A stretch of 26,346 nucleotides of DNA from an uncultured Clostridium sp. (GCA_900553225.1 USCV01000020.1:1-26346); one strand, 5' to 3'; positions 1 to 8,223 are shown, numbered from the stretch's first letter. Made by a program: numbers and translations. The notes: generated by a model from the sequence alone, not told the origin.

Positions 1-98
1 ATTTTTTATTTTCTTATATATATTCTAAATTGCTTTAATTTATTTTGTTTTATATATCAAAAAATTTCCAGTTTAAAAAAGCATTATTGGAGCATCAT

Positions 99-134
99 AT
101 ATAATGTGAAAAGCAATATTTTTTCACATTATAT
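99..134. other. Perfect 14-bp inverted repeat (hairpin) upstream of the spore protein gene
   Basis: Positions 99-112 and 121-134 are perfect reverse complements (core AATGTGAAAA / TTTTCACATT) around an 8-nt loop. The right arm ends in a short T run. It could be the terminator of a gene left of the window, a leader hairpin of the spore protein mRNA, or an operator. The sequence does not decide between these. Confidence 0.6.
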
Positions 135-174
135 TTTAAAAAAAGTTAAACACGTTCTATAGGAGGTGAAAAAC

Positions 175-387
175 ATGGCAAACTCATCAAGTAACAGTAA
201 TTATAAAGTAGTTCCAGAAGCTACAGACGCTTTAAATAAATTCAAATATGAAGTAGCTTCAGAAGTTGGTGTTAATTTAAAAGATGGTTACAATGGAGAT
301 ATATCAGCTAGAGACGCTGGTAGAATCGGTGGTAACATGGTAAGAAAATTAATACAACAAGCTGAATCTCAAATGGCTAACAAATAG
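175..387 (+). CDS. Alpha/beta-type small acid-soluble spore protein (SASP)
   Basis: This 70-residue protein belongs to the family that coats and protects DNA in dormant endospores and is degraded at germination. The stretch KYEVASEVGVNL matches the conserved segment where the germination protease GPR cuts. The C-terminal half carries the family's second conserved block, SARDAGRIGGNMVRKLI. The start is the ATG at 175, preceded by AGGAGGTG at 161-168. An upstream in-frame GTG at 166 lies inside that ribosome binding site and is unlikely to be used. Expression in this family is normally by the forespore sigma factor G, but I could not place a convincing sigma-G promoter. A hairpin lies just upstream and a terminator about 95 nt downstream. 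The gene indicates a spore-forming host. Confidence 0.95.
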   Translation: MANSSSNSNYKVVPEATDALNKFKYEVASEVGVNLKDGYNGDISARDAGRIGGNMVRKLIQQAESQMANK

Positions 388-479
388 TTTTAGTACTAAT
401 ATATCTTAGTATTTAAATTATTATAAAAAGACAGGAATTTTCTTCTTGGTTTTATGAATCTCTGTTAAAGGGCATACAT

Positions 480-508
480 AAAGGCAGGAATTGAGTTCCT
501 GCCTTTTC
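480..508. terminator. Rho-independent terminator
   Basis: An 11-bp perfect stem (480-490 with 496-506, core GGCAGGAA / TTCCTGCC) closes a 5-nt loop and is followed by TTTTC on the plus strand. It lies between the convergent spore protein and chimeric genes and could stop transcription from both sides, although the T run is better on the plus strand. Confidence 0.85.
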
Positions 509-526
509 TACTTACATAATAATTTA

Positions 527-1678
527 TTAATTAATAGCTGTTCCATTTACATATAATTTATAACCGTTAAAATCAATATTACTATACGATGTATCTGCAT
601 CTTCTAATGATGTTACGTATGAGTCTCCTGTTAATTTAATATTAGATGTATCATCTAGTTTTAAATCTATACTTTTTGCAGAGTTATTAGCATTTATTGT
701 TCCTTCATAAGAAGATTTTGTTAAATTCATAACTAATTTTGAAATATTATCTAATTCAATGTTTCCATTTAGTTCTTGATTTGTAGCATTTAATGTTACA
801 TTTCCACCGTTTTGCCCAGATTTTCCCCACTGGTTTGTTCCTTTTGCCGATAGTAAAATATTACTTCCATACACTAATTTAGTATTTTGTAAATTGATTA
901 CTGCATCTGTGTTGGTTATAAAAAACATTGGTGCTGTTTTATAATAACTAGATGACTCTAGAACACTTAGTGTAGAATCTGTACAATTAAGAGTTCCTGT
1001 TCCTTCACTTGCATCTCCTGACATACTTTGGTAGATCATAATTCCGCAAACATCTGCTTCTCCTCTATTTCCTTTTCCTGCTGCACTTAATGTTGAGTTT
1101 TTTACTGTTGCTGTATTTTTTCCTTCTACTACAACCATTTGAGAACCATTAGCAATACCTGATGTATTTTCTATACTAATATTTCCTGTTGAGTATATAA
1201 TTGGAGAACCCGAACCATTTGTTTCTAATTTTGAATTTTTAGCAATAACAGTTCCTTCTCCTCTATCTGTTGCAAGTGTTGCACATAAACCTCCATTTGT
1301 TGTAATTGTAACATTATCTGCTTCAATATAACCACCATAAGTTGCATCTAATCCTCTTGCTGAACCTTCAGCAGTTGAAGCTATAGTAGAATTGCTTATA
1401 TATATCTTAGAATTTTCTCCTGTAGAAAATACTGCATTTGCACCTTTTGCATTTGTTGATATAGTAGTATCTTTTATAGTTGCTGTTGAATTTTTTGTTA
1501 CTAATATTCCTGCATTTACTCCGTAAAATTCAGAATTTTCTGTATTTGAACTATCTCCACCTGATTTAATAACACTTGCACCATCACATATAATATCTAC
1601 TGCATATTTTTCTTTTTTTAATCTGCTTGCTATTACATCTGCTAAATTAAACTCATCTTCTATTATTAAAATTCTCAA
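527..1678 (-). CDS. Chimeric gene: truncated response-regulator receiver start fused to a beta-helix surface protein
   Basis: Residues 1 to about 33 (MRILIIEDEFNLADVIASRL and on to the CDG) are the start of an OmpR-type receiver domain: strand 1, the acidic EDE and helix 1. The phospho-acceptor Asp and the conserved Lys are missing. At about 1575-1582 the protein changes to Ser/Thr/Asn/Gly-rich repeats such as SNSTI, NGNIEL and DGYIEADNVTITT-like units, typical of a right-handed beta-helix adhesin or exoprotein. There is no signal peptide, no transmembrane segment and no LPxTG-like sorting signal, so the product would probably stay in the cytoplasm. I place the start at the TTG at 1678, behind GAGGTGAG; an upstream GTG at 1687 lies inside that ribosome binding site. 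The gene follows sortase B by 82 nt on the same strand. It is probably the scar of a deletion or recombination joining two genes, or an assembly join. No CGG codon is involved. Confidence 0.75.
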   Translation of the reverse strand: MRILIIEDEFNLADVIASRLKKEKYAVDIICDGASVIKSGGDSSNTENSEFYGVNAGILVTKNSTATIKDTTISTNAKGANAVFSTGENSKIYISNSTIASTAEGSARGLDATYGGYIEADNVTITTNGGLCATLATDRGEGTVIAKNSKLETNGSGSPIIYSTGNISIENTSGIANGSQMVVVEGKNTATVKNSTLSAAGKGNRGEADVCGIMIYQSMSGDASEGTGTLNCTDSTLSVLESSSYYKTAPMFFITNTDAVINLQNTKLVYGSNILLSAKGTNQWGKSGQNGGNVTLNATNQELNGNIELDNISKLVMNLTKSSYEGTINANNSAKSIDLKLDDTSNIKLTGDSYVTSLEDADTSYSNIDFNGYKLYVNGTAIN

Positions 1679-1760
1679 ATTTCTCACCTCTAGAAATTAT
1701 AACTTAAATTTATTAAACCAATATTAAAAATGTAATTTTTATTATTTCTTTATTTATAAT

Positions 1761-2528
1761 CTAGTTTACTTTTACTGCATGTAAAACAACGCGGTAAGTA
1801 TTATCATTTGCACATGTAGATAATGTTATAATAGAAGAATTTGTATCAACTGGTGTATTATAATTATATACACTTCTTGAAGTTAAAGTATCCAAAAAGG
1901 TTTTATATTCCGCATTATTTTTAAAATCATTTGTAAAATAATATGTTTCTGCTTTTATTTTATAATTAGAAAAAACTTTATAGATTTCTGTACCATTAAC
2001 TGTTTCAAATGTAATATAATAATTCTCTTCATTTTTATACCATTCTTCTTTTATGGTATCTTTTAAACTTGCAAACATACTTCCATCTCTACGGTTATGT
2101 CCAAATATAGAAATATTTTTATCTGTTCCATCAAATTTATTTATATAATTTGCAAATACCCAACCAGCTGAATTATAAGATTTATCAAAACTATGAGTTA
2201 AATAATAAGCATTATCATTTGATTTTACAACCGGATAATTTATTTTAGTTCCTTTAACATTTAACCATCCAACTGTATCACTATTTTTTTCTATCAAATC
2301 TTGAATTTTAACTTCTAAAGCAGATACTTCTTCTTCTCCTATTATAATTTGCTTTGTTGATTGTGCATAATTTGATACAATTTCTTCTAAAATATCCCCA
2401 TTTTTTTTATTTTCAATATACCAATTATATAATTGATATACGCAAATTATTATAATAATAACTGATACTATTCTAAAAAATAAAATAGCAAAATTCATTC
2501 TTTTAGACTTTTTCATATGTTTTGCCAT
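1761..2528 (-). CDS. srtB: Class B sortase
   Basis: This 255-residue membrane-anchored cysteine transpeptidase would attach surface proteins to the peptidoglycan or join pilin-like subunits outside the cell. Residues 13-31 form an N-terminal membrane anchor after a Lys/Arg-rich cytoplasmic start. The catalytic set is visible: His144 in IFGHNRRDGSMF, Cys239 in TLSTC and Arg246 in NTYRVV. The GWL...YPV block (87-100) and the long segment between His and Cys are typical of class B. It lies just upstream of the chimeric beta-helix gene, which may once have encoded a substrate, but that product now shows neither signal peptide nor sorting motif. The substrate is therefore unknown. A GAGGT ribosome binding site precedes the ATG. 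Confidence 0.9.
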   Translation of the reverse strand: MAKHMKKSKRMNFAILFFRIVSVIIIIICVYQLYNWYIENKKNGDILEEIVSNYAQSTKQIIIGEEEVSALEVKIQDLIEKNSDTVGWLNVKGTKINYPVVKSNDNAYYLTHSFDKSYNSAGWVFANYINKFDGTDKNISIFGHNRRDGSMFASLKDTIKEEWYKNEENYYITFETVNGTEIYKVFSNYKIKAETYYFTNDFKNNAEYKTFLDTLTSRSVYNYNTPVDTNSSIITLSTCANDNTYRVVLHAVKVN

Positions 2529-2600
2529 AGAATTATACCTCGCTTTTTTTAACTTTTATACAATTAGCTGTGCTTTTATAAGCATATTTAATTTTAGCAT

Positions 2601-2637
2601 AAAAAATAATAAAGGACAATAAAATCGCCCTTTATTT
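2601..2637 (-). terminator. Terminator downstream of hpf
   Basis: Read on the minus strand, AATAAAGG (2636-2629) pairs with CCTTTATT (2615-2608) around a 13-nt loop and is followed by ATTTTTT. It lies about 70 nt after the hpf stop and before the sortase start. Confidence 0.6.
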
Positions 2638-2706
2638 TATATGTATAATATTACAAAATTACATATTTTTAAGTAATAAGCTTAACGTAACTTTATTTGC
2701 TATCTA

Positions 2707-3243
2707 TTATGCTTCTGGCTCTACTAAACCAAAGTTTTTACCATCTTTTAGTCTGTAAATAACATTAATTTTTCCTGTTTCAACATTAGCGAAAGCTAAA
2801 AATTGATTTTTTGGCATATCTTCTAATATTAATTTAGCATCTTCTGGTGTAACTGGTTTTATTTCATAAAAAAGAGTTTTTACAATTTCTCCTTTAACTT
2901 CTTTTTCACCTTCAAAATTTGCATTTGATTCTTTTAATCTAATTGATTCTGTCATATTTTGTTTATCTTTTTTAGTTTTCATTTTTCTAATTTGACCTTC
3001 AAGAATGTCAATATCTTTATCTATAGAAGCATATAAATCTTTACTTCCTGTAACAGCTCTAAATACATCCGCTGATGCTGTAACATGCATTTCTGCTACT
3101 TGGTCTTTTCCCTCAGTTTTTATTGTTGTTTGTACATCAAAATCTTCTCCAAAATATTTTACTAATCTTTCGCATTTTTTTTCAATATAATTTTTAATTG
3201 AATCTGTTGCCTTTAGTTCCTTTCCTGTTATTTTTATATTCAT
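2707..3243 (-). CDS. hpf: Long-form ribosome hibernation promoting factor
   Basis: This 178-residue protein binds the 30S decoding region and promotes 100S ribosome dimers in slow growth. The N-terminal S30Ae domain spans about residues 1-100 (MNIKITGKELKATDSIKNYI at the start). A charged linker follows, then the C-terminal dimerisation domain from about 122, with its conserved FYEIKPVTPEDA and FLAFANVETGKINVIYRL blocks; this makes it the long form usual in Firmicutes. The start is the ATG at 3243. An in-frame ATG 18 nt upstream overlaps the AAAGGAGAG ribosome binding site and is not credible. A good promoter lies at 3300-3328 and a terminator at 2601-2637, so it is probably monocistronic. 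Confidence 0.93.
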   Translation of the reverse strand: MNIKITGKELKATDSIKNYIEKKCERLVKYFGEDFDVQTTIKTEGKDQVAEMHVTASADVFRAVTGSKDLYASIDKDIDILEGQIRKMKTKKDKQNMTESIRLKESNANFEGEKEVKGEIVKTLFYEIKPVTPEDAKLILEDMPKNQFLAFANVETGKINVIYRLKDGKNFGLVEPEA

Positions 3244-3299
3244 AAAAATCTCTCCTTTCATTGTTGTTCTTTTGTTTCAACATCACGTTGCTTAGGTCT

Positions 3300-3328
3300 A
3301 TTATATATTGTTTACTTATTTTTTTCAA
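3300..3328 (-). promoter_or_regulatory. Promoter of hpf
   Basis: On the minus strand, TTGAAA (3328-3323), a 17-nt spacer and a perfect TATAAT (3305-3300) lie 57 nt before the hpf ATG. This is a vegetative-type promoter; no other control element was recognised. Confidence 0.75.
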
Positions 3329-3398
3329 GGTAATTTTGTAAAATTTACAATTATGCACATTTTGTTGTACCATTTTGCTATTTTTTTTAGTCCTTCCC

Positions 3399-3427
3399 TT
3401 GCATTTTAATAAAATTCATGTTATAAT
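3399..3427 (+). promoter_or_regulatory. Promoter of rpsT
   Basis: TTGCAT (3399-3404), a 17-nt spacer and a perfect TATAAT (3422-3427) lie 42 nt before the rpsT ATG. Confidence 0.75.
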
Positions 3428-3469
3428 GATTTTCGTTATATTTACTAATTTAAAGGGAGGTGCAAAAAA

Positions 3470-3736
3470 ATGCCAAATATTAAATCAGCTATTAAACGTG
3501 TTAGTGTTATCGAAAAGAAAACTTTGAGAAATAACATGATTAAATCAGGATATAAATCAGCTGTTAAAAAATTCGAACAAGCATTAGAATCTGGAAATAT
3601 TGAAGAGGCTAAAACTCTATTTTCTCAAGCTACAAAGAAGATTGATCAAGCTTGCAGTAAGGGTGTTATAGTTAAAAATACAGCTGCTAGAAAAAAATCT
3701 AACTTAGCAAAAAAATTAAATGCAGCTATTGCATAA
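3470..3736 (+). CDS. rpsT: 30S ribosomal protein S20
   Basis: This 88-residue basic protein binds the 5' domain of 16S rRNA during 30S assembly. It has the usual S20 length and layout: the start MPNIKSAIKRV, a long Lys-rich helix, the central NIEEAKTLFSQATKKIDQA segment and the conserved KNTAARKKSNLAKKLN end. GGGAGGTG precedes the ATG. The gene has its own promoter and a terminator about 40 nt downstream, so it appears to be a single transcription unit, as is common for rpsT. Confidence 0.96.
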   Translation: MPNIKSAIKRVSVIEKKTLRNNMIKSGYKSAVKKFEQALESGNIEEAKTLFSQATKKIDQACSKGVIVKNTAARKKSNLAKKLNAAIA

Positions 3737-3776
3737 TAAAACGTAAAAAATTGTGCACAGTTTTTTACAAAAAATA

Positions 3777-3808
3777 AACAATTTAGTTTTTTACTAAGTT
3801 GTTTTTTA
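3777..3808 (+). terminator. Terminator of rpsT
   Basis: AACAATTTAGT (3777-3787) pairs with ACTAAGTTGTT (3793-3803), with one wobble, around a T5 loop and is followed by a T run. Confidence 0.8.
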
Positions 3809-3911
3809 TTATGCGTCTAAATTGCAAATATTACTGGTTAAAATTACATTTGATTTTATTTTATATATTATGTTAATATATATTTATAAATATATAGAAA
3901 GCTGTGGTATT

Positions 3912-4169
3912 ATGGAAAAAAATATTAATATATTATTAAAAAGATTTTCAAATATAGATAAAAAGATTTTAAAAATAATGAAAATTGGACTTAAGTTTTC
4001 ATTTTACTTTTGTATTTTAGCAACTTTAATTTTATTTACATATAATTTTCTTTATCTTCCTGCATTATTTTATACTGGAATTTCATTACTACAATCTGGG
4101 CTATTCTTTATAGTAGCCTTTACAATTTGTGGTTTTGCATTTGATAAAATAATACATGATATTGGTTAA
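3912..4169 (+). CDS. Small two-helix membrane protein of unknown function
   Basis: I do not recognise a named family. The 85-residue product starts MEKNINILLKRFSNIDKKIL, a basic amphipathic segment. Two hydrophobic helices follow: SFYFCILATLILFTYNFLYL (about 37-56) and the LLQSGLFFIVAFTICGFAF region. The reading frame is open upstream to an ATG at 3822, but that would add 30 residues overlapping the AT-rich region just behind the rpsT terminator, so I prefer the internal ATG at 3912. The ribosome binding site, AGAAAG, is weak. The gene lies between rpsT and the bactofilin-like gene, which has its own promoter. A role in envelope or sporulation biology is possible but nothing in the sequence shows it. 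Confidence 0.6.
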   Translation: MEKNINILLKRFSNIDKKILKIMKIGLKFSFYFCILATLILFTYNFLYLPALFYTGISLLQSGLFFIVAFTICGFAFDKIIHDIG

Positions 4170-4182
4170 TTTGGTATATCAT

Positions 4183-4211
4183 TTGATTTTTATGTTTACT
4201 TGTGTTATAAT
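4183..4211 (+). promoter_or_regulatory. Promoter of the bactofilin-like gene
   Basis: TTGATT (4183-4188), a 17-nt spacer and a perfect TATAAT (4206-4211) lie 43 nt upstream of the ATG at 4255. Confidence 0.7.
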
Positions 4212-4254
4212 TAATCTATCCATTATTGGATAAATTTTATAAGGAGGCTTTTAT

Positions 4255-4818
4255 ATGCCACAGGAAAACATCATAGTGCTCGCAGATCGCAATTTGGACA
4301 ATTTTGAAATTTCAAGTCAAACATCCAGCAACTTATTTATTGCTGAAGTTCTTTCTACCAATGAGGTCCTTACCATTTACAGCAATGTTTGTGTTACAGG
4401 ACACATTTATGTTGAATCCTTAATTGTTTATGGAGATCTAATATGTTGCGGATCTATTTCAGCAACACATCTTGAAGTCTTTGGCAAGCTTATTGTATAT
4501 TCCAATGTCACAATTGATGAAAATCTTTGTGTTGAGGGTGATGTAATTGTAAGTGGACAAATTATAGCTGATAATGTAGCTGTATTTGGCGAGATACATG
4601 CAGATTATCTTGATGCAAATAAGATTTATTGTGATGGTAATATTGTGTGTTCCGATGAAGGAACTTCTTTGGTAACAAGAATAGAGCTCGTTGCAAAAGA
4701 TGTTGTGTGTACTGGCGATATAATATTCGACTATCCTGATTCCGATTGCAATACTCCACCAATTGCATTAAAGATTTGTATGATTAATTCAAATAATATG
4801 CGTATAGGAATACATTAA
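4255..4818 (+). CDS. Bactofilin-like polymer-forming protein (short beta-helix repeats)
   Basis: The 187-residue protein is built of short repeats of about 6 residues with alternating hydrophobic positions and turn glycines (VTGHIYVES, VYGDLICCG, VFGKLIVYS, VEGDVIVSG, VFGEIHADY). This is the pattern of the bactofilin / polymer-forming cytoskeletal fold, a right-handed beta-helix that polymerises into filaments near the membrane. There is no signal peptide or membrane helix. It is unusually rich in cysteine (about ten residues, including a CC pair), which is not typical of bactofilins. Its base use is less AT-rich than its neighbours, with codons such as CTC and CGC near the start. AAGGAGG precedes the ATG, and it has its own promoter and a strong terminator. 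The assignment rests on repeat pattern only; it could be another beta-helix protein. Confidence 0.6.
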   Translation: MPQENIIVLADRNLDNFEISSQTSSNLFIAEVLSTNEVLTIYSNVCVTGHIYVESLIVYGDLICCGSISATHLEVFGKLIVYSNVTIDENLCVEGDVIVSGQIIADNVAVFGEIHADYLDANKIYCDGNIVCSDEGTSLVTRIELVAKDVVCTGDIIFDYPDSDCNTPPIALKICMINSNNMRIGIH

Positions 4819-4832
4819 TTCCGAGTCTTCTT

Positions 4833-4865
4833 AAAGGGGCCTTATATAACTATAAGGCCCCTTTT
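4833..4865. terminator. Strong bidirectional terminator
   Basis: A 14-bp perfect stem (4833-4846 with 4851-4864, core AAAGGGGCC / GGCCCCTTT) has a 4-nt loop, with T runs on one side and A runs on the other. It lies between the convergent bactofilin-like and gatB genes and can end transcription of both. Confidence 0.9.
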
Positions 4866-4869
4866 CCAT

Positions 4870-6312
4870 TTATTTTTTTAATTCTTCAATAAACATTTTA
4901 TTTAACATTCCAGGATTTGCTTTTCCTTTTGTTTCTTTCATCGCTTGTCCAACTAAGAAACCTAAAGCCTTTTCTTTTCCACCTTTATAATCTGCAACAG
5001 ATTGTGGATTTGCTTGTAATACTTTCAAAACAACTTCTTTAATTGCTCCCTCATCTGAAATTTGAATCCATCCTTTTTCTTTTATTATAACTTCTGGATC
5101 TTGTGGATTTTCAAATAATTCTATTATAACTTTTTTAGCAATTGCAGAACTAATTGTTCCTTTTTCTATAAGTTCGATTGTTTTTGCAAGTTCTTCTGAC
5201 GAAAATGGTATTTGATCTGGTTCCATTTCTTTTTCATTTATTATTCTTGAAATATCAGATAAAATCCAATTTGCAACTGCTTTTGCATTTTTACATATTT
5301 TTTCTGCACCTTCGAATAAGTCTGATAAATATTTTGATGCTGTAATTAATTTTGCATCTTTTTCAGATAATCCAAATTTTTCCATATATCTTGTCTTTCT
5401 ACTTTCTGGAAGCTCTGGAAGATTATCTTTAATATTTTGAATATACTCTTCTGATAGTCTAATTGCAACTAAATCTGGATCTGGGAAGTAACGATAATCT
5501 TGTGCATCTTCTTTATCTCTCATTGAAAATGTTCTACCAGATACATCATCCCATCTTAACGTGTTTTGTTCAACTTTTCCACCTTCTTCAATTAAATCTA
5601 TCTGTCGATTTGCTTCATATTCAATAGCTCTTACTATTGAGCGGAAAGAGTTCATGTTTTTCATTTCTGTACGTGTACCAAATTTTGTTTCTCCTTTTTT
5701 ACGTACAGAAACGTTAACATCAGCACGAAGTGATCCTTCTTGCATTTTACAATCTGATACCTCTATATACTCTAAAATTGATTTTATTTTTCTTAAATAT
5801 TGTTCTACTTCCTTGCTTGTTCTTAAATCTGGTTCTGAAACAATTTCGATTAGTGGTACTCCAGCACGATTTAAGTCTACCAAACTTCCCGCACCAAATT
5901 CACTATGATTTAGTTTTCCCGCATCTTCCTCAATGTGAATTCTTGTTAATCTGATTTTCTTTTTTTCACCATTATCATCTTCAATTTCTACATATCCATG
6001 TTCACAAAGTGGTTTATCAAATTGTGATATTTGGTATGCTTTTGGAAGATCCGGATAAAAATAATTTTTACGGTCGTTTTTACTATTTCTTGAAATTTCG
6101 CAATTAGTAGCAAGTCCTGCTTTTACTGCATACTCAACAACTTTTTCGTTTAGTACTGGAAGTGTACCAGGCATTGCCATACAAATAGGACAGCAATGTG
6201 TATTAGGTTCTCCACCAAATTCTGTAGGACATGAACAAAATATTTTTGTTTTTGTTGAAAGTTCTGCATGAACTTCAAGTCCCATTACTATTTCGTAATC
6301 TTGTCTTGACAT
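4870..6312 (-). CDS. gatB: Asp/Glu-tRNA(Asn/Gln) amidotransferase subunit B
   Basis: This 480-residue subunit binds mischarged Asp-tRNA(Asn) or Glu-tRNA(Gln) and carries the kinase and transamidase centre that uses ammonia from GatA. The N-terminal cradle domain has the family hallmarks VMGLEVHAELSTKTKIFCSC and NYFYPDLPKAYQISQFDKPL; the conserved Cys/His residues of the metal-binding part are present (CSCP, HCCPIC). The C-terminal helical and YqeY-like tRNA-binding tail runs from about residue 290 to FIEELKK. Length is normal. AGGAGG lies 7 nt before the ATG. It is the last gene of a gatC-gatA-gatB operon, with 44 nt to gatA, and ends at the shared terminator. Confidence 0.96.
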   Translation of the reverse strand: MSRQDYEIVMGLEVHAELSTKTKIFCSCPTEFGGEPNTHCCPICMAMPGTLPVLNEKVVEYAVKAGLATNCEISRNSKNDRKNYFYPDLPKAYQISQFDKPLCEHGYVEIEDDNGEKKKIRLTRIHIEEDAGKLNHSEFGAGSLVDLNRAGVPLIEIVSEPDLRTSKEVEQYLRKIKSILEYIEVSDCKMQEGSLRADVNVSVRKKGETKFGTRTEMKNMNSFRSIVRAIEYEANRQIDLIEEGGKVEQNTLRWDDVSGRTFSMRDKEDAQDYRYFPDPDLVAIRLSEEYIQNIKDNLPELPESRKTRYMEKFGLSEKDAKLITASKYLSDLFEGAEKICKNAKAVANWILSDISRIINEKEMEPDQIPFSSEELAKTIELIEKGTISSAIAKKVIIELFENPQDPEVIIKEKGWIQISDEGAIKEVVLKVLQANPQSVADYKGGKEKALGFLVGQAMKETKGKANPGMLNKMFIEELKK

Positions 6313-6356
6313 TTTTCTTCCTCCTTAATTTATTTCTATTGTCTTATATTATAGTT

Positions 6357-7826
6357 TTATTTTTTAAATTCTGGTTTAAAATTTTCTCTAAATTTAACTG
6401 CTTGTTCATACGTATATGCAGTATTTAAAATTGTTTCTTCTTGGAACTTATCTCCAATTAATTGCATTCCAATTGGCATTCCTGCTTTATCAACTCCACA
6501 TGGAATAGAAATTCCAGGAAGTCCTGCTATATTAACAGAAACTGTACAAATATCTGCTAAATACATTTCTAGAGGATTATTTGATCTTGTTCCAATTTCA
6601 AAAGCTACTGTTGGTGATGTTGGTGTTAATAAAACATCATATTTTTGAAATGCTTTGTCAAATTCTTGTTTTACAAGTGTACGAACCTGTTGAGCTTTCT
6701 TGTAATATGCATCATAATATCCTGAACTAAGTACATATGTTCCAAGAATAATTCTTCTTTTAACTTCTGAACCAAAGCCTTCGCTTCTTGAATTTCTATA
6801 TATGTCTTTTAAATTTTGGAAGTTTTTAGTACGATATCCATATCTTATTCCATCAAATCTTCCTAAATTTGAACTTGCTTCTGCACAAGCAATAATATAA
6901 TAAGTAGCTAATGCATATTCTGCAATATCTAAAGAAAATTCTTCAACTTCAGCTCCTAATTCTTTGTACTTTTCTATTGCTTCATATAATTTTTGTTTTA
7001 CTTCTTCGTTAATTCCCTCTCCAAAAAATTCTTTTGGAATACCAATTTTTAATCCTTTTACATCATTTTTTAATGATTTTGTGTAATCAATTTTTGGTCT
7101 TTCTATTGATGTAGTATCTTTTTCATCATGTCCTACAATTAAGTTTAAAAGCATAGCTGCATCTTCTACATCTTTTGTAATTGGACCAATTTGGTCTAAA
7201 GATGAAGCAAATGCTACTAATCCATATCTAGAAACTAGTCCATATGTAGGTTTTAATCCAACAACTCCACAAAATGCTGATGGTTGACGAATAGAACCTC
7301 CTGTATCACTTCCTAAAGCCCATGGTACTAAATTTGCTGCAACTGCTGCTGCAGATCCCCCTGAAGATCCACCTGGTACAGTATTTAAATTCCATGGATT
7401 TTTTGTTTCTTTAAATGCTGAATATTCTGTTGATGCTCCCATTGCAAATTCATCCATATTTAACTTTCCTAAATTAATTATTCCTTCTTTATTTAATTTT
7501 TCAATAACTGTTGCATCATAAGGTGAAACAAAGTTCTCTAACATTTTTGAGCTACAAGTTGTTTTTACACCTTTTGTGCACATATTGTCTTTAATTCCAA
7601 TTGGTATTCCTGCAAACTTTGAATTTATTTCTCCTTTTTCTAGCTTTTCTTGAATTTCTTTTGCTTCTTTTGTAGCTTCATCTGTTAAAGTTGTAACAAA
7701 AGCTTGTACATCTTTTTCTTTATCTTGTATTCTATCTACATAAGCTTTTGTAATATCAGTAATTGTAATTTCCTTTTTATTTAATTTTTCAATTAATTCA
7801 TGTACAGTATATTCATAAAGTTCCAT
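6357..7826 (-). CDS. gatA: Asp/Glu-tRNA(Asn/Gln) amidotransferase subunit A (glutaminase)
   Basis: This 489-residue amidase-signature enzyme hydrolyses glutamine and channels ammonia to GatB. The catalytic triad is visible: Lys79 in PIGIKDN, cis-Ser154 in PGGSSGGSAAAVAA and nucleophile Ser178 in SDTGGSIRQP. Their numbering matches what I recall for well-studied GatA proteins. The substrate-side motif YGLVSRYGLVAFASSLDQIG is also present. Length and ends are normal. GAGGAG precedes the ATG. The gene is 53 nt downstream of gatC and 44 nt upstream of gatB, in one operon. Confidence 0.97.
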   Translation of the reverse strand: MELYEYTVHELIEKLNKKEITITDITKAYVDRIQDKEKDVQAFVTTLTDEATKEAKEIQEKLEKGEINSKFAGIPIGIKDNMCTKGVKTTCSSKMLENFVSPYDATVIEKLNKEGIINLGKLNMDEFAMGASTEYSAFKETKNPWNLNTVPGGSSGGSAAAVAANLVPWALGSDTGGSIRQPSAFCGVVGLKPTYGLVSRYGLVAFASSLDQIGPITKDVEDAAMLLNLIVGHDEKDTTSIERPKIDYTKSLKNDVKGLKIGIPKEFFGEGINEEVKQKLYEAIEKYKELGAEVEEFSLDIAEYALATYYIIACAEASSNLGRFDGIRYGYRTKNFQNLKDIYRNSRSEGFGSEVKRRIILGTYVLSSGYYDAYYKKAQQVRTLVKQEFDKAFQKYDVLLTPTSPTVAFEIGTRSNNPLEMYLADICTVSVNIAGLPGISIPCGVDKAGMPIGMQLIGDKFQEETILNTAYTYEQAVKFRENFKPEFKK

Positions 7827-7879
7827 ATACCTACTCCTCTCTTTTTTCTAATATAAACAATTAAACTTTATACTAAAGT

Positions 7880-8164
7880 TTATAATACTTTTGGTATCTT
7901 AAACATTCCTCTTTCTTGTTCTGGAGCATTTTGTAATAATATATCTCTATCTCCAAATGATTTTATCTCATCTTTACGAAATACATTATAATTATCGTTT
8001 GCGCTAATTGCTTCATCTAATCCATCTACTGGTGCGCTATTAACAATGTTTGCAAAATTCAAAATATCTTGCAAATGCAATATATATGTATTTACTTCTT
8101 CCTCCTTTAGATTTAGATTTGCTAATTTAGCAATGTGTAAAATTTCTTCTTTTGATACTTGCAT
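7880..8164 (-). CDS. gatC: Asp/Glu-tRNA(Asn/Gln) amidotransferase subunit C
   Basis: This 94-residue subunit wraps around GatA and GatB and stabilises the heterotrimer. It shows the family's N-terminal HIAKLANLNLKEEE helix and the central LQDILNFANIVNSAPVDGLD segment, with the conserved MFKIPKVL end. AAGGAGATGAT precedes the ATG. It is the first gene of gatCAB, driven by a clear promoter at 8195-8223. No T-box lies between that promoter and gatC, unlike the divergent aspS. Confidence 0.93.
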   Translation of the reverse strand: MQVSKEEILHIAKLANLNLKEEEVNTYILHLQDILNFANIVNSAPVDGLDEAISANDNYNVFRKDEIKSFGDRDILLQNAPEQERGMFKIPKVL

Positions 8165-8194
8165 AATATCATCTCCTTATTGAATTTCCGTCTT

Positions 8195-8223
8195 ATTATA
8201 TAGCCTTTTTGTAAAAAAAACAA
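8195..8223 (-). promoter_or_regulatory. Promoter of gatCAB
   Basis: On the minus strand, TTGTTT (8223-8218), a 17-nt spacer and a perfect TATAAT (8200-8195) lie 30 nt before the gatC ATG, leaving a leader of only about 25 nt. Confidence 0.75.

Noticed and set aside
3243..3261. Upstream ATG of hpf giving six extra residues
   Set aside because: That ATG overlaps the AAAGGAGAG ribosome binding site of the next ATG, so the internal start is used.
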